NCBI GenBank assembly: GCA_003216915.1
Contig: QCIB01000008.1
Location: 1 to 64,000, forward strand
From: Prochlorococcus sp. AG-402-I23
GTDB lineage: Bacteria > Cyanobacteriota > Cyanobacteriia > PCC-6307 > Cyanobiaceae
Direction: 5' to 3'
DNA: 64,000 nt
The notes beneath the pieces were generated by a model, which did no database searches, was not told the origin of the DNA, and saw only the letters and a list, made by a program, of their open reading frames with translations. Made by a program: the position numbers and the translations under genes. This document shows positions 63,950 through 64,000 of the stretch, one piece after another (within the stretch, counting starts at the first letter, position 1; each line of letters starts with the position of its first letter).

Positions 63950-64000
63950 ATGAAAAATTTATTTTTAGCTAGTAAGAATAAAGGTAAAATTGAAGAATAT
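63950..64000 (+). CDS. RdgB/HAM1-like non-canonical NTP pyrophosphatase, 3' end outside window
   Basis: MKNLFLASKNKGKIEEY matches the family N-terminal pattern. Confidence 0.7.
   Translation, partial: MKNLFLASKNKGKIEEY

Noticed and set aside
1-64000. CRISPR array, transposon, toxin-antitoxin, BREX/restriction or other defence system
   Set aside because: No regularly spaced direct repeats, transposase motifs or recognisable defence genes were seen; the lone RecB/Cas4-like nuclease is a TM0106-family core gene.

Overview
This window is an AT-rich, gene-dense cyanobacterial chromosome segment. The gene content (psbA, psbO, psbH, psbN, psbI, psbK, cp12, ntcA, amt1, an sbtB-sbtA-SulP cluster, DUF2555, DUF3146, DUF3155, DUF3181, ycf20, ycf66) points strongly to a high-light Prochlorococcus. 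The strain cannot be fixed from the sequence alone. It holds about 57 protein genes, three tRNAs (Leu-UAG, Arg-ACG and a CAU tRNA), and four clear intrinsic terminators. I saw no CRISPR array, transposase, integrase, prophage or recognisable defence island, so this looks like core genome and I do not claim a new multi-gene system. The observations most worth a second look are: (i) conserved crtR, cobS and mpg reading frames extend upstream of any ATG/GTG/TTG, and mpg has an in-frame TGA just after a plausible ATG; (ii) a textbook NtcA promoter on amt1 followed by a hairpin plus T-tract in the short 5' leader; (iii) a three-hairpin 253-nt intergenic region at 53517-53769 that may encode an ncRNA; (iv) an unlisted 42-aa ORF beside psbA and two hairpins in the psbA 5'UTR; (v) several convergent gene pairs with overlapping 3' ends; (vi) regulatory or catalytic motif losses in SbtB, CP12 and the KDPG-aldolase-like protein. 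No database search or computation was run. All family calls come from reading the protein sequences.
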